This document shows, piece by piece, positions 1 through 12,132 of a DNA stretch of 64,000 nucleotides. Within the stretch, counting starts at the first letter, position 1. Every line of letters begins with the position of its first letter. A model generated the notes under the pieces. It saw nothing but the letters and a program-made list of their open reading frames with translations, did no database searches and was not told the DNA's origin. Location of the stretch: positions 4,963,164-5,027,163 of the forward strand of contig NZ_CP025003.1 of assembly GCF_002812485.1 (NCBI RefSeq), in the 5' to 3' direction. This stretch comes from Dickeya fangzhongdai (GTDB taxonomy: Bacteria > Pseudomonadota > Gammaproteobacteria > Enterobacterales > Enterobacteriaceae). Both the position numbers and the translations under genes were made by a program.

Positions 1-257
1 TATCAATTCATTAACAAATCGGGCCTTATTCTGGTTGGACTAGCCCGAAAACGCACAGTATGCACAAATCACGTTAAAAGCCCATTTTTAATATTACCTT
101 CGTTCTGATTCAGGACAGGTGCCTTGGTTGATTAACACCGGTAATGGTGACAATAATTAATGTATGGCTAATGAAGAAAACGTAATCTTCCCAAGGTTCC
201 TGGATAACTGTTTTTTCACGCTTCCCGACGGCGATTCACAGCAATGACGGATCTATT
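1..257. other. Intergenic region upstream of ravA
   Basis: There is no convincing coding sequence in this stretch. It is AT-rich, and in related genomes kup would lie to the left of it, beyond the window. The ravA promoter should lie here. I see no clear terminator or recognised operator; a GGGC/GCCC pair around 21-56 could form only a weak hairpin. Confidence 0.4.
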
Positions 258-1754
258 ATGATACAACCCACAGCGCTGGCCGACCGTATCTCTCGTCTGA
301 GCCATGCTCTCGAACACGGTCTTTACGAACGGCAACACGCCATCCGACTCTGCCTGCTGGCGGCGCTTAGCGGTGAGAGCGTCTTTCTGCTTGGTCCGCC
401 GGGGATAGCCAAAAGCCTGATTGCCCGTCGCCTGAAATACGCCTTCCGACATGCACGCGCCTTTGAATACCTGATGACGCGCTTTTCAACGCCGGAAGAA
501 GTATTCGGTCCGTTATCCATTCAGGCGCTGAAAGACGAAGGGCGTTATCAACGCCTGACGACCGGCTACCTGCCGGAAGCAGAAATCGTATTTCTGGATG
601 AAATCTGGAAAGCCGGCCCCGCTATCCTCAACACCCTGCTGACCGCCATTAACGAGCGACGTTTTCGCAACGGCAACAGTGAAGAACCGATCCCGATGCG
701 GCTGCTGGTCACTGCGTCCAACGAACTGCCGGAAGCCGACAGCAGTCTGGAAGCCTTGTACGACCGTATGCTGATCCGCATCTGGCTGGACCGGGTGCAG
801 GACAAACACAATTTTCGCGCTATGCTCACCGCCTCACCTGGCGAACAGGACAATCTGGTCAGCCCGGCGTTGAGCGTCAGCGACGAAGAATACCAACAGT
901 GGCAGTCTCATATCGATCATATACCGTTGCCGGAAAATTGCTTCGAACTGATTTATCAGTTGCGCCAGCGTCTGGACTCGCAGGACGGTTCGCCATACGT
1001 TTCCGACCGCCGCTGGAAAAAAGCCATCCGCCTGTTGCAGGCCTGCGCTTTCTTCAGCGGGCGTGAAACCATTACCCCGGTTGACCTGATCCTGCTCAAG
1101 GATTGCCTGTGGCATGACCTTGGCACCCACGATCTGGTGGAGCAGCAATTACAGCAGTTGATGAGCGAGCAGGCCTATCAGCAACGGACATTGCTGTACC
1201 GGTTGCAGCAACTGAATGTGAAACGTCAGCAATACCAGCAACAGCAGAGTGAGCAGCAAGCCTTCCGGGTTGAACGTCAGGTCAACTTTTTCGGCCGCAA
1301 ACCGCATCACACGCTGCCGGAAAGCCTGACATCCACCGAACTGACGCTGATGCTGCAAAAACCGCTGCTGCTCAACGATTACACCGTAACCCACGTGGTG
1401 ATCGACCGGGAAGCGCTGGCGGGCTGGCTGCAAAAAGGCGGCGAAATACGCGGCAAGCTCAACGGCGTTGGTTTTAGCCAGCGTCTGGATATGGAAGTGG
1501 ATGAGCGCCAGCATCTGATCATCCGCGATATCAGTTTGCAAAGCGCCGCATTGTCTTTGCCGGGCGTAATAAAAGGCGAACTGCCGGAAGAGATGCTTCA
1601 GGAATATGAAACGCTGAAAATTCAGTTACGTGAGCAACGCCGATTGTTTGAACGTCATCAGCCTTGTCTGTTTGTGCCTAAAGAATGGCTTGCCAGGATT
1701 GAAGAAAGCCTGCAGCAGGTCGATGAACAAATAGAGCAGTCACAACGGGAGTAA
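258..1754 (+). CDS. ravA: MoxR-family AAA+ ATPase RavA
   Basis: RavA is a cytoplasmic AAA+ ATPase of the MoxR group. In E. coli it works with the VWA protein ViaA and binds the lysine decarboxylase LdcI; the pair has been linked to respiratory complexes and aminoglycoside sensitivity. The 498-residue product shows Walker A GPPGIAKS at residues 46-53 and Walker B VFLDEI at 111-116, followed by the AAA+ lid and the RavA-specific C-terminal region. Length matches E. coli RavA. It begins with ATG and ends 5 bp before viaA, so the two form one operon. The assignment is firm from sequence and from the ravA-viaA pairing. Confidence 0.95.
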   Translation: MIQPTALADRISRLSHALEHGLYERQHAIRLCLLAALSGESVFLLGPPGIAKSLIARRLKYAFRHARAFEYLMTRFSTPEEVFGPLSIQALKDEGRYQRLTTGYLPEAEIVFLDEIWKAGPAILNTLLTAINERRFRNGNSEEPIPMRLLVTASNELPEADSSLEALYDRMLIRIWLDRVQDKHNFRAMLTASPGEQDNLVSPALSVSDEEYQQWQSHIDHIPLPENCFELIYQLRQRLDSQDGSPYVSDRRWKKAIRLLQACAFFSGRETITPVDLILLKDCLWHDLGTHDLVEQQLQQLMSEQAYQQRTLLYRLQQLNVKRQQYQQQQSEQQAFRVERQVNFFGRKPHHTLPESLTSTELTLMLQKPLLLNDYTVTHVVIDREALAGWLQKGGEIRGKLNGVGFSQRLDMEVDERQHLIIRDISLQSAALSLPGVIKGELPEEMLQEYETLKIQLREQRRLFERHQPCLFVPKEWLARIEESLQQVDEQIEQSQRE

Positions 1755-1759
1755 CGATC

Positions 1760-3235
1760 ATGCTGACGCTGGAATCCCTGGAGATGCTGTTGTCCATCGA
1801 TGAAAACGATCTGCTGGATGACGTGATTATCACCCTGATGGCAACGCCTCAGCTGGTGATGTTCTTCGACAAATACCCGCGTCTGAAAAACGCCGTCATG
1901 CGTGATTTGCCGGAGTGGAAAGAAAATCTCCGGCAACGGCTGCGTAATACCCAGGCGCCGCCCGAACTGGAGAAAGAGTTCACCTGCTATCAACAGACCC
2001 AACTGGTCAGCGATAACACCTTTCAGTCCAACCTGCCGGACATCATGTCCACCTTGCATCATGTTGATTCCCCCTTCCTGAGTCAGGCAGAAAAGCTGGT
2101 TAATTCCGCGTCGCATGCGTCGGAACTCCGTATCAGCAGCAGCCAGCACAGCCTGTTTATGCAGCGCTGGCGCATCAGCCTGACGCTGCAGACCCTGAAT
2201 CTGCACCAGCAAATCATGGAGCAGGAACGGGATCAATTGCTGGACGAGATCCAAAAACGTCTGACCATCAGCGGCGCGCTTGAGCCTGTTCTGGCCGACA
2301 ACGATACCGCCGCCGGGAGACTGTGGGATCTCAGCGCCAGCAAACGTATGAAGCAGCCATTTAATGCGTTGCTGGAAGTTGGCGCCTTTCTGCGGCAACA
2401 GCCGGAACTGCAACGTCTGGCGGAACGTCTCGGCCGTAGTCGGGAGACTAAATCGGTCCTCAGCCAGGATGCCCCAAAAGAAGCCTTTCAGATCATGGTG
2501 CGTGAACCGGCTTTTGCGCCGGAGCAGGTCAGCGGCATCCACCAGAGCGACGATATTCTGCGCCTGCTGCCTACCGAGCTTTCCACCCTCGGCATCAGTG
2601 AGCTGGAGTTCGAGTTTTACCGTCGTCTGTCGGAACATCGGTTACTGACTTACCGATTGCAGGGGGAGAACTGGCGGGAAAAAACGCTGGAGCGGCCGGT
2701 CGTCCATCAGCATAACGAGCAGCAGCCGCGCGGGCCGTTTATCGTTTGTGTGGATACCTCCGGCTCGATGGGCGGGTTTAACGAACGCTGCGCCAAAGCC
2801 TTTTGCCTGGCGCTGATGCGAATTGCGCTGGCGGACAACCGCCGCTGTTACATCATGCTGTTTTCCACCGGCATCGTCAGTTACGACCTGACGTCGGAAA
2901 GCGGGCTGGAGGAAGCGATTCGTTTTCTCAGTCAGACCTTTCGGGGCGGCACTGACCTGGCCAGTTGCCTGTCAGCATTGCTGGAAAAAATGGACAGTCA
3001 GTCCTGGCAGGATGCCGATGCCGTGATTATTTCGGACTTTATCGCCCAGCGTCTGCCGGACGATCTGGTCAATGAAGTCAAACGCCGCCAGCATCGGCTG
3101 CAACACCGTTTCCATGCGGTCGCCATGTCAGCGCACGGCAAGCCCGGCATTCTGCGCATCTTCGATCATATCTGGCGCTTTGACACCGGGCTGAAAAGCC
3201 GTCTGCTGCGTCGCTTTCAGCACGAAAAAGTCTGA
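1760..3235 (+). CDS. viaA: VWA-domain protein ViaA, partner of RavA
   Basis: ViaA is the von Willebrand factor A partner that stimulates RavA ATPase activity. The 491-residue product has a long helical N-terminal half and a C-terminal VWA domain with the metal-binding MIDAS motif DTSGS at residues 332-336. A later threonine in GGTD fits the second MIDAS loop. It follows ravA by 5 bp. In E. coli, asnA lies on the far side of viaA; here the next gene is asnC, only 134 bp downstream. Confidence 0.94.
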   Translation: MLTLESLEMLLSIDENDLLDDVIITLMATPQLVMFFDKYPRLKNAVMRDLPEWKENLRQRLRNTQAPPELEKEFTCYQQTQLVSDNTFQSNLPDIMSTLHHVDSPFLSQAEKLVNSASHASELRISSSQHSLFMQRWRISLTLQTLNLHQQIMEQERDQLLDEIQKRLTISGALEPVLADNDTAAGRLWDLSASKRMKQPFNALLEVGAFLRQQPELQRLAERLGRSRETKSVLSQDAPKEAFQIMVREPAFAPEQVSGIHQSDDILRLLPTELSTLGISELEFEFYRRLSEHRLLTYRLQGENWREKTLERPVVHQHNEQQPRGPFIVCVDTSGSMGGFNERCAKAFCLALMRIALADNRRCYIMLFSTGIVSYDLTSESGLEEAIRFLSQTFRGGTDLASCLSALLEKMDSQSWQDADAVIISDFIAQRLPDDLVNEVKRRQHRLQHRFHAVAMSAHGKPGILRIFDHIWRFDTGLKSRLLRRFQHEKV

Positions 3236-3369
3236 TAACTCAAACCATCTATTCTTCTTATATAGCGCTTTTTATATATAGCTTTCCCGAATACCCCGCC
3301 GGTTTGGTCGTTGATTCATTCGGCAATAATCAGTAAAACGCTTCAGATAGTTCTTCACGGAGCAGCACC

Positions 3370-3834
3370 ATGGCAGCAGACACCTACACAATGGACGAAC
3401 TCGATCGCGGCATCCTCAATGCGCTGATGGAGAATGCCCGCACGCCTTACGCCGAACTGGCCAAACAGTTCTCCGTCAGCCCAGGCACCATCCATGTCCG
3501 GGTGGAAAAGATGAAACAGGCCGGCATCATCGTGGGAACGCGGCTGGACGTGAATCCCAAACAGCTGGGATATGACGTCTGTTGCTTCATCGGCATCATT
3601 CTGAAAAGCGCCAAGGACTATCCGTCCGCGGTGGAGAAGCTCAGTAATCTGGAAGAAGTGGTGGAGGCGTATTACACCACCGGGCATTACAGCATCTTCA
3701 TCAAGGTGATGTGCCGTTCCATTGATGCGCTGCAACATGTACTTATCAACAAGATTCAGACAATTGATGAAATTCAGTCCACCGAAACCCTGATCTCCCT
3801 GCAAAACCCGATCATGCGTACCATCGTGCCTTAA
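3370..3834 (+). CDS. asnC: Lrp/AsnC-family regulator AsnC
   Basis: This is the asparagine-responsive regulator of the Lrp/AsnC family, 154 residues. It has an N-terminal helix-turn-helix (LAKQFSVSPGTIHVRVEKM region, about residues 29-47) and a C-terminal RAM ligand-binding domain ending in NPIMRT. In E. coli it activates the divergent asnA gene and represses its own gene, and readthrough reaches mioC and oriC. Here it is co-oriented with viaA, and the expected divergent asnA is missing, so its main target must lie elsewhere or be lost. A GGAG lies 8-9 bases before the ATG. Confidence 0.95.
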   Translation: MAADTYTMDELDRGILNALMENARTPYAELAKQFSVSPGTIHVRVEKMKQAGIIVGTRLDVNPKQLGYDVCCFIGIILKSAKDYPSAVEKLSNLEEVVEAYYTTGHYSIFIKVMCRSIDALQHVLINKIQTIDEIQSTETLISLQNPIMRTIVP

Positions 3835-3855
3835 GGCTTTTTTACTATCCCCCTA

Positions 3856-3864
3856 TTATCCACA
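3856..3864 (+). promoter_or_regulatory. Consensus DnaA box in the mioC promoter region
   Basis: A perfect TTATCCACA lies in the asnC-mioC spacer, about 60 bp before the mioC start. In E. coli a DnaA box at the same place lets DnaA repress mioC transcription towards oriC. Function here is inferred from that arrangement. Confidence 0.8.
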
Positions 3865-3925
3865 GGTAGATCCCACCAAGATCACAGCGTACAATGTGCC
3901 GTCGTTCAATCAGGCGGGATCGCGT

Positions 3926-4369
3926 ATGGCAGACATTACCCTCATCAGCGGCAGCACCCTCGGCAGCGCCGAGTACGTTTCCGAGCACCTGGAATCGCTG
4001 CTGCAACAAAACGATTTCACAACCACGCTGCTGCATGGTCCGGAACTGGATGAGGTCACGCCTGAAAATCTGTGGCTGGTGGTGACATCCACCCACGGCG
4101 CAGGCGATCTGCCGGACAACCTGCAGCCGTTTTATGACGATCTGCAAACGAAACGCCCCGATTTGTCCGCGGTCCGCTATGGCGCGATCGGGATCGGCAG
4201 CAGCGAGTACGACACTTTCTGCGGCGCGATCGTCAAAGTGGATCAATTGCTGCAGGAGCTGGGCGCTCGTCGGATCGGCGAAATGCTGAAGATCGACATT
4301 ACCCAACACGACATTCCGGAAGATCCCGCGGAAGCCTGGCTGGGATCATGGGTAAATTTACTCAAATAA
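3926..4369 (+). CDS. mioC: FMN-binding flavodoxin-like protein MioC
   Basis: MioC is a flavodoxin-like FMN protein implicated in electron supply to biotin synthase in E. coli. The ATG at 3926 gives 147 residues, the E. coli length, beginning MADITLISGSTLGSAEYV. The phosphate-binding loop is SGSTLGSAE. An upstream in-frame ATG at 3896 would add ten residues absent from the family and lies in the promoter region, so it was not chosen. It is transcribed towards oriC, and the DnaA box at 3856 probably controls it. Confidence 0.95.
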   Translation: MADITLISGSTLGSAEYVSEHLESLLQQNDFTTTLLHGPELDEVTPENLWLVVTSTHGAGDLPDNLQPFYDDLQTKRPDLSAVRYGAIGIGSSEYDTFCGAIVKVDQLLQELGARRIGEMLKIDITQHDIPEDPAEAWLGSWVNLLK

Positions 4370-4384
4370 TCTTATTTTTTAGAT

Positions 4385-4680
4385 CTGCATCTGTGGATAA
4401 ATAACTTTAAATGCCGGGGAAAACCCGTAGTTATCCAGATAACAACGTCAGATGCTTTTTTGAGCTGTGCATAATTACCCTTTCAGATCCCAGCTAATAC
4501 AGACTGGGATCACCGATCATTCACAGCTAGTGATCGGCAATAACCCATTGATCTTCTTTTTGGATCCCGCCTTATCCACAACCAACCGGGATCCTAATAA
4601 GAGATCTAATAAAGAGATCTTTAAATAAAAAAGATCTTTCTTTAACTACCCGACGATCCAACACACTTGGTCGACGGCAC
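4385..4680. other. oriC: Chromosomal replication origin oriC
   Basis: The mioC-mnmG spacer has the organisation of an enterobacterial oriC. Consensus DnaA boxes are TGTGGATAA at 4392-4400 (R4 position, mioC side) and TTATCCACA at 4572-4580 (R1 position). Weaker boxes are TTATCCAGA at 4431-4439 (R3 position) and TGTGCATAA at 4466-4474 (R2 position). The mnmG side holds an AT-rich unwinding region, about 4590-4645, with three 13-mer-like blocks each ending in GATC (GATC at 4603, 4616 and 4633). Dam GATC sites are dense throughout. Positions match E. coli oriC in reverse orientation. IHF and Fis sites are expected but I could not place them securely. Confidence 0.93.
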
Positions 4681-4748
4681 AAACTTAAGTAGAATCCCCC
4701 ACCCCAGGGCAAGTAACGATCGTTCGCAACCAGGCGAGGTGTAGCACC

Positions 4749-6638
4749 ATGTTTTATCCGGATCCTTTTGACGTCATCGTGATCGGTGGCGGTCATGCGG
4801 GCACTGAAGCCGCTATGGCCTCAGCCCGAATGGGACGTCAAACCCTTTTACTGACGCACAACATAGATACGCTGGGCCAGATGTCCTGCAACCCGGCGAT
4901 CGGCGGTATCGGGAAAGGTCATCTGGTAAAAGAGATCGATGCCATGGGCGGCCTGATGGCGCGCGCGATCGATCGCGCCGGTATTCAGTTTAGGATACTA
5001 AACTCCAGCAAAGGCCCGGCGGTACGCGCCACCCGCGCTCAGGCAGACCGGGTATTGTACCGTCAGGCGGTACGCACCGCGCTGGAGAACCAACCCAACT
5101 TGACGCTCTTCCAGCAGGCGGTGGAAGATCTGATTGTGGAAAACGATCGTGTCGTCGGCGCGGTTACCCAAATGGGGCTTAAATTCCGCGCCAAAGCCGT
5201 GGTGCTGACGGTTGGCACCTTCCTGGACGGCAAGATCCATATTGGCCTGGACAACTACAGCGGCGGGCGCGCCGGCGATCCGCCTTCCATTTCTCTGTCG
5301 CACCGTCTGCGCGAGTTGCCGTTACGCGTCGGCCGTCTGAAAACCGGTACGCCGCCGCGTATCGACGCTCGTACCATCGATTTCAGCGTTCTGACGCCGC
5401 AGCATGGCGACGATCCGATGCCGGTCTTCTCGTTTCTGGGCAAAGCCAGCGAACATCCGGCGCAGATGCCGTGCTACATCACCCACACCAATGAACGTAC
5501 CCACGACGTGATCCGCAGCAATCTGGATCGCAGTCCGATGTATGCCGGGGTGATCGAAGGGATCGGCCCTCGCTATTGCCCGTCGATCGAAGACAAGGTG
5601 ATGCGGTTTGCCGATCGTAATGCGCACCAGATTTTCCTGGAGCCGGAAGGGCTGACCAGTAACGAAATTTACCCGAACGGCATCTCCACCAGCCTGCCGT
5701 TCGATGTGCAGTGGCAAATCGTTCGCTCTATGGACGGCATGGAGAACGCGCGTATCGTTCGACCGGGTTACGCCATTGAGTATGATTATTTTGACCCGCG
5801 TGACCTGAAACCGACGCTGGAAAGCAAATTTATCCACAATCTGTTTTTCGCCGGGCAGATCAACGGCACTACCGGTTACGAAGAAGCCGCGGCGCAGGGG
5901 ATGCTGGCGGGGTTGAACGCCGCTCGCCTGGCGTTTGATCAGGAAGGCTGGACGCCGCGCCGCGATCAGGCCTACATCGGTGTACTGGTGGATGATCTCT
6001 GTACACTGGGGACGAAAGAACCTTATCGCATGTTTACCTCCCGCGCCGAATACCGCCTGATGCTGCGCGAAGATAATGCCGATCTGCGCCTGACCGCGAT
6101 GGGTCGCGAGCTGGGCATGGTGGATGACGAACGCTGGGCGCGTTTCAATGAGAAGCTGGAAAATATCGAGAAAGAACGCCAGCGTCTGCGCGATGTGCTG
6201 GTCCACCCGCAGTCTGAAGGCGTAGAGCAGATCAACAGCCTGCTGAAATCGCCGTTATCGCGCGAGGCCAATGGCGAAGAGCTGTTAAGACGCCCGGAAA
6301 TGGATTACGCGCAACTGACCGGGTTACCGATGTTCGCGCCGGCGTTGTGTGATGCCGAGGCAGCCGAGCAGGTGGAGATTCAGGTCAAATACGAAGGCTA
6401 TATCGCCCGCCAGCAGGATGAGATCGAAAAGCAGCTGCGCAACGAAAACACCTTGCTGCCGGCAGATCTGGATTATCGTCAGGTGACCGGCTTGTCAAAC
6501 GAGGTGATCGCCAAACTTAACGATCACAAACCGGGATCGATTGGTCAGGCATCGCGTATTTCCGGCGTCACGCCCGCCGCCATCTCGATTCTGCTGGTCT
6601 GGCTGAAAAAACAGGGTATGCTGCGCCGCAGCGCCTGA
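4749..6638 (+). CDS. mnmG: tRNA U34 carboxymethylaminomethyl modification enzyme MnmG
   Basis: MnmG (GidA) is the FAD-dependent half of the MnmEG complex, which installs the (carboxymethyl)aminomethyl group at uridine 34 of certain tRNAs. The 629-residue length equals E. coli MnmG. The N-terminal dinucleotide fold is visible as [12 protein letters not shown] (about residues 11-22). The conserved CNPAIGG and [10 protein letters not shown] segments are also present. Its partner gene mnmE is at 59554-60918 in the same window. Transcription from the mnmG promoter beside oriC influences initiation in E. coli. rsmG follows after a short hairpin. Confidence 0.97.
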   Translation: MFYPDPFDVIVIGGGHAGTEAAMASARMGRQTLLLTHNIDTLGQMSCNPAIGGIGKGHLVKEIDAMGGLMARAIDRAGIQFRILNSSKGPAVRATRAQADRVLYRQAVRTALENQPNLTLFQQAVEDLIVENDRVVGAVTQMGLKFRAKAVVLTVGTFLDGKIHIGLDNYSGGRAGDPPSISLSHRLRELPLRVGRLKTGTPPRIDARTIDFSVLTPQHGDDPMPVFSFLGKASEHPAQMPCYITHTNERTHDVIRSNLDRSPMYAGVIEGIGPRYCPSIEDKVMRFADRNAHQIFLEPEGLTSNEIYPNGISTSLPFDVQWQIVRSMDGMENARIVRPGYAIEYDYFDPRDLKPTLESKFIHNLFFAGQINGTTGYEEAAAQGMLAGLNAARLAFDQEGWTPRRDQAYIGVLVDDLCTLGTKEPYRMFTSRAEYRLMLREDNADLRLTAMGRELGMVDDERWARFNEKLENIEKERQRLRDVLVHPQSEGVEQINSLLKSPLSREANGEELLRRPEMDYAQLTGLPMFAPALCDAEAAEQVEIQVKYEGYIARQQDEIEKQLRNENTLLPADLDYRQVTGLSNEVIAKLNDHKPGSIGQASRISGVTPAAISILLVWLKKQGMLRRSA

Positions 6639-6662
6639 GAAACGCTACCGCTTACGTTGACG

Positions 6663-6685
6663 CATGGCCGCTTTTCGCGGCCATG
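6663..6685. repeat. Hairpin between mnmG and rsmG
   Basis: CATGGCCGC and GCGGCCATG form a 9-bp stem with a short TTTTC loop. There is no U-run, so it is a processing or partial-attenuation hairpin rather than a clear terminator. It contains the upstream in-frame ATG of rsmG, which argues against that start. Confidence 0.6.
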
Positions 6686-6714
6686 TTGCATTAACCGACA
6701 ATCAGGATTCATTC

Positions 6715-7335
6715 GTGCTCGATACACTCAACAGCCTGCTGCAGCGCGCCGGAATGGCGCTGACCGACCGGCAGAAAGACCAGTTGCTTCAGTATGTAGC
6801 GTTACTCCACAAATGGAACAAGGCTTATAACCTGACATCGGTACGTGAACCGGAGCAGATGCTGATCCGCCATATCATGGACAGCCTGGTGGTTGAGCCG
6901 CATCTGGTCGGAAACCGTTTCATCGACGTCGGCACCGGCCCCGGCCTGCCCGGCGTGCCGCTGGCTATCGCCCGCCCGGATGCGCATTTTGTCCTGCTGG
7001 ATAGCCTGGGAAAACGGGTTCGTTTCCTGCGTCAGGTTCAGCATGAGCTGAATCTGGGCAATATCGAACCCGTGCAGAGCCGGGTGGAGGATTTTCCGGC
7101 AGAACCGCCGTTTGACGGCGTTATTAGCCGGGCCTTCGCGTCGCTGCAGGATATGGTGAATTGGTGTCATCATTTGCCGTCGCGTCCGCAGGGGCGTTTT
7201 TATGCTCTGAAAGGCATTGTTCCGCATGAAGAGATGGGATTGCTGCCGCAGGGCGTGACGGTCGAGAACGTGTTTCCTCTGTCGGTTCCCGAACTGGAAG
7301 GGGAACGACATCTGGTGGTGCTTAAGCCCAACTGA
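6715..7335 (+). CDS. rsmG: 16S rRNA (guanine-527-N7)-methyltransferase RsmG
   Basis: RsmG (GidB) methylates G527 in the 530 loop of 16S rRNA using S-adenosylmethionine. I chose the GTG at 6715, which gives 206 residues, close to the 207 of E. coli. The in-frame ATG at 6664 would add 17 residues unlike the family and lies inside a strong hairpin. The SAM-binding motif I is [11 protein letters not shown], followed by [12 protein letters not shown] and SRAFASL. It is the last gene before the long leader of the atp operon. Confidence 0.93.
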   Translation: MLDTLNSLLQRAGMALTDRQKDQLLQYVALLHKWNKAYNLTSVREPEQMLIRHIMDSLVVEPHLVGNRFIDVGTGPGLPGVPLAIARPDAHFVLLDSLGKRVRFLRQVQHELNLGNIEPVQSRVEDFPAEPPFDGVISRAFASLQDMVNWCHHLPSRPQGRFYALKGIVPHEEMGLLPQGVTVENVFPLSVPELEGERHLVVLKPN

Positions 7336-7955
7336 TTTTGTCATTTATCAAAAAAATCATGAATAGTTGTAAGATTCTCAGGCTGATAGCTAAAAATGAA
7401 ATAATGACCTGAGTAATCTTCCGCATTCACTGAAATTTTACAACTCTGCTGTATAACCTTCTATCGCGGGGAAAGAAAATCGATCTGGCGGCAGAATGCT
7501 TTCATGTTTCTAAAGGGATTTGATGGCAAAACTGTGTTAAAAACATGAGAAAAAAATATCCTGCTTGTCAATAGATGGTTTTGAGGCTGTATTCGTGCTG
7601 TTTTGTGAATGTTCTTTTTTAAATTATTGAAATTAAAAAAGATAAATGGCTTTTTTTGCTAAAGACAAAAAAAAATCAATTCAGATATAAAAGCACTAGT
7701 TCAATTTTATGTGAGAAATATCACATATTGTCGGCGTCGGATGCGCCGGGTCTCCAAAATGGACTTCGGGGATAGTTGGTGAAAATAAGGCTTCGGAAAT
7801 AAATTTAAATAATCGTTCACCTTTTTGCTACTTATCGATTGAATTCGCATGGATGACCCGTATAATTTGCTCGTTTTTCGCTGCTTGACTCGGTACTGCA
7901 AAGGCAGTTTTATACGGTCATTCAGCATACCTCTGAAAAGGTACGGAGAATCGTC
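7336..7955. other. Long AT-rich atp leader region
   Basis: About 620 bp separate rsmG from atpI, with no supported coding sequence. The first 450 bp are very AT-rich with several A and T runs. The last 120 bp hold the atp promoter. A 73-codon minus-strand frame (7707-7928) overlaps that promoter, has no family resemblance, and was not accepted. Confidence 0.6.
7839..7866 (+). promoter_or_regulatory. Putative sigma70 promoter of the atp operon
   Basis: TTGAAT at 7839-7844 and a perfect TATAAT at 7861-7866 are separated by 16 bp, about 90 bp before atpI. The position matches the main unc promoter of E. coli. Confidence 0.7.
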
Positions 7956-9153
<1,198 letters not shown>

Positions 9154-9183
9154 TTTTTCACAACACTACAACGTTTTAACTGA

Positions 9184-9461
<278 letters not shown>

Positions 9462-9506
9462 TAAAAAGACATCGACTCATTTAACTCATGAAAGAGGCAT
9501 TGTGCT

Positions 9507-9977
9507 GTGAATCTTAACGCAACAATCCTCGGCCAGGCCATTGCGTTCGTCCTGTTTGTCTGGTTCTGCATGAAGTATGTATGGCCGCCGATTATGGCTG
9601 CCATTGAAAAGCGTCAGAAAGAAATTGCTGACGGTCTTGCTTCTGCCGAACGTGCCAAAAAAGATCTGAACTTAGCGCAGGCCAATGCGACCGACCAACT
9701 GAAGAAAGCCAAAGCGGAAGCTCAGGTGATCATCGAGCAGGCAAGCAAACAGCGTGCTCAGATTCTGGACGAAGCCAAAGCGGAAGCGGAAGCGGAACGC
9801 AACAAAATCGTGGCGCAGGCGCAGGCTGAAATCGAAGCCGAACGCAAACGTGCCCGTGAAGAGTTGCGTAAGCAGGTTGCCATTCTGGCGATTGCCGGTG
9901 CCGAGAAAATTATTGAACGTTCCGTGGATGAAGCTGCCAACAGCGACATCGTTGATAAACTGGTCGCTGAACTGTAA
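9507..9977 (+). CDS. atpF: ATP synthase F0 subunit b
   Basis: Subunit b is the peripheral stalk: one N-terminal membrane helix (residues 5-25) followed by a long charged helix that dimerises and binds F1. The 156-residue length equals E. coli. The start is GTG, with AAAGAGG upstream; [12 protein letters not shown] is the expected N-terminus. Confidence 0.97.
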   Translation: MNLNATILGQAIAFVLFVWFCMKYVWPPIMAAIEKRQKEIADGLASAERAKKDLNLAQANATDQLKKAKAEAQVIIEQASKQRAQILDEAKAEAEAERNKIVAQAQAEIEAERKRAREELRKQVAILAIAGAEKIIERSVDEAANSDIVDKLVAEL

Positions 9978-9991
9978 GGAGGGAGGGGCCG

Positions 9992-10525
9992 ATGTCTGAA
10001 TTTGTCACGGTAGCTCGCCCCTACGCCAAAGCAGCTTTTGACTTTGCCGTTGAGAACCAGGCGCTTGATCGCTGGCAGCAGATGCTGGCATTTGCCGCCG
10101 AGGTTGCGCGTAATGAACATATTGCCGGGATGCTTGCCGGGGCCATCGCTCCCCAGACCATGGCGCAAACGTTCATTACCGTGTGTGGTGATCAACTGGA
10201 TGAAGCGGGCCAGAACCTGATCCGGGTTATGGCTGAAAACGGACGTTTGCCGGTGCTGCCTGAAGTGCTGGAACAGTTTGTTCAATTGCGCGCGGAGCTG
10301 GAATCGACCGTGGATGTCGAGGTGATTTCCGCCGCCACGTTGAGCGAGCAGCAGTTATCCGGGATAACCGCTGCGATGGAACAACGTCTGTCACGTAAAG
10401 TGAAGCTGAATTGCAAAATTGATAAGTCTGTTATGGCCGGCGTGGTGATCCGCGCGGGCGATATGGTGATAGACGGCAGTATTCGCGGTCGTCTGGAACG
10501 TCTGGCAGACGTCTTGCAGTCTTAA
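9992..10525 (+). CDS. atpH: ATP synthase F1 subunit delta
   Basis: Delta joins the top of F1 to the b stalk. The 177-residue product equals the E. coli length and begins [20 protein letters not shown] strong AAGGAGGGAGG precedes the ATG, 14 bp after atpF. Confidence 0.97.
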   Translation: MSEFVTVARPYAKAAFDFAVENQALDRWQQMLAFAAEVARNEHIAGMLAGAIAPQTMAQTFITVCGDQLDEAGQNLIRVMAENGRLPVLPEVLEQFVQLRAELESTVDVEVISAATLSEQQLSGITAAMEQRLSRKVKLNCKIDKSVMAGVVIRAGDMVIDGSIRGRLERLADVLQS

Positions 10526-10537
10526 GGGGACTGGAGC

Positions 10538-12079
10538 ATGCAACTGAATTCCACCGAAATCAGTGAACTGATCAAGCAGCGGATTGCTCAGTTCAACGTC
10601 GTGAGCGAAGCTCACAACGAAGGTACGATTGTTTCCGTCAGTGACGGGATCATTCGCGTACACGGCCTGGCCGATGTTATGCAGGGTGAAATGATTTCCC
10701 TGCCGGGCAACCGTTACGCGATCGCACTGAACCTGGAGCGCGACTCCGTCGGTGCGGTAGTTATGGGTCCGTACGCGGATCTGGCCGAAGGCATGAAAGT
10801 AAAATGCACCGGCCGTATTCTGGAAGTGCCGGTTGGCCGTGGCCTGCTGGGTCGCGTAGTGAACACGCTGGGTGCGCCGATCGACGGTAAAGGTCCGCTG
10901 GAACACGACGGATTTTCTCCTGTAGAAACCATCGCGCCGGGCGTTATCGACCGTCAGTCCGTTGATCAGCCGGTTCAAACTGGTTACAAGTCCGTTGACG
11001 CCATGATTCCGATCGGCCGTGGTCAGCGTGAACTGGTCATCGGCGACCGTCAGACCGGTAAAACCGCACTGGCGATTGACGCCATCATCAACCAGCGCGA
11101 TTCCGGCATTAAATGTATTTACGTCGCTATCGGCCAGAAAGCCTCCACGATTTCCAACGTGGTGCGTAAACTGGAAGAGCACGGCGCGCTGTCCAACACC
11201 ATCGTGGTGGTGGCAACAGCCTCCGAGTCTGCTGCGCTGCAATACCTGGCGCCGTATGCCGGTTGCGCTATGGGCGAATACTTCCGCGATCGCGGTGAAG
11301 ACGCGCTGATCATTTATGATGATCTGTCCAAGCAGGCTGTCGCTTATCGTCAGATTTCCCTGCTGCTGCGTCGTCCGCCGGGTCGTGAAGCTTATCCGGG
11401 CGACGTTTTCTACCTGCACTCCCGTCTGCTGGAGCGTGCCGCGCGTGTTAACGCCGAGTACGTGGAAGCCTTTACCAAAGGGGAAGTGAAAGGGAAAACC
11501 GGTTCTCTGACCGCGCTGCCGATCATCGAAACGCAGGCTGGCGACGTTTCCGCGTTCGTTCCGACCAACGTTATCTCGATTACCGACGGTCAGATCTTCC
11601 TGGAATCCAACCTGTTCAACTCCGGTATCCGTCCGGCGGTTAACCCCGGGATCTCCGTATCCCGTGTGGGCGGCGCCGCGCAGACCAAGATCATGAAGAA
11701 ACTGTCCGGTGGTATTCGTACCGCGCTGGCGCAGTACCGCGAACTGGCGGCTTTCTCCCAGTTTGCTTCCGATCTGGACGACGCGACCCGTAAACAGCTG
11801 AGCCACGGTCAGAAAGTGACCGAGCTGCTGAAACAGAAACAGTATGCGCCGATGTCCGTTGCGCAGCAGTCTCTGGTGCTGTTCGCAGCTGAACGCGGTT
11901 ATCTGGAAGACGTTGAACTGGCGAAAGTCGGCAGTTTCGAAGCCGCGCTGCTGGCCTATGCCAGCCGTGAGCACGGCGAGCTTCTGCAGCAGATCGACCA
12001 GACTGGCGCTTATAACGATGAGATCGAGGGTAAATTCAAAAGCATCCTCGATACCTTTAAGGCAACCCAGTCCTGGTAA
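10538..12079 (+). CDS. atpA: ATP synthase F1 subunit alpha
   Basis: Alpha is the non-catalytic nucleotide-binding subunit of F1, 513 residues as in E. coli. Walker A is GDRQTGKT at 169-176. The conserved [16 protein letters not shown] and the arginine-finger region [12 protein letters not shown] are present. It starts 12 bp after atpH, with a GGGGACTGGAG stretch upstream. Confidence 0.98.
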   Translation: MQLNSTEISELIKQRIAQFNVVSEAHNEGTIVSVSDGIIRVHGLADVMQGEMISLPGNRYAIALNLERDSVGAVVMGPYADLAEGMKVKCTGRILEVPVGRGLLGRVVNTLGAPIDGKGPLEHDGFSPVETIAPGVIDRQSVDQPVQTGYKSVDAMIPIGRGQRELVIGDRQTGKTALAIDAIINQRDSGIKCIYVAIGQKASTISNVVRKLEEHGALSNTIVVVATASESAALQYLAPYAGCAMGEYFRDRGEDALIIYDDLSKQAVAYRQISLLLRRPPGREAYPGDVFYLHSRLLERAARVNAEYVEAFTKGEVKGKTGSLTALPIIETQAGDVSAFVPTNVISITDGQIFLESNLFNSGIRPAVNPGISVSRVGGAAQTKIMKKLSGGIRTALAQYRELAAFSQFASDLDDATRKQLSHGQKVTELLKQKQYAPMSVAQQSLVLFAAERGYLEDVELAKVGSFEAALLAYASREHGELLQQIDQTGAYNDEIEGKFKSILDTFKATQSW

Positions 12080-12132
12080 CGCCCCGTGGCCTGCCTTAAC
12101 GGCAGGCCGCTAGGCATTGAGGAGAAGCTAAG

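Noticed and set aside
1658..2638. A 326-codon minus-strand frame opposite ravA-viaA
   Set aside because: It is the antisense shadow of viaA, with repetitive Gln/His/Leu-rich composition and no family features.
6664..6714. An upstream in-frame ATG for rsmG
   Set aside because: It lies in a strong hairpin and adds residues not seen in the family; GTG at 6715 was used.
7707..7928. A 73-codon minus-strand frame in the atp leader
   Set aside because: It overlaps the TATAAT of the atp promoter, has no ribosome site and no family features.
10391..11974. A 527-codon minus-strand frame opposite atpA
   Set aside because: It mirrors the strong codon bias of atpA; no ribosome site and no recognisable protein.
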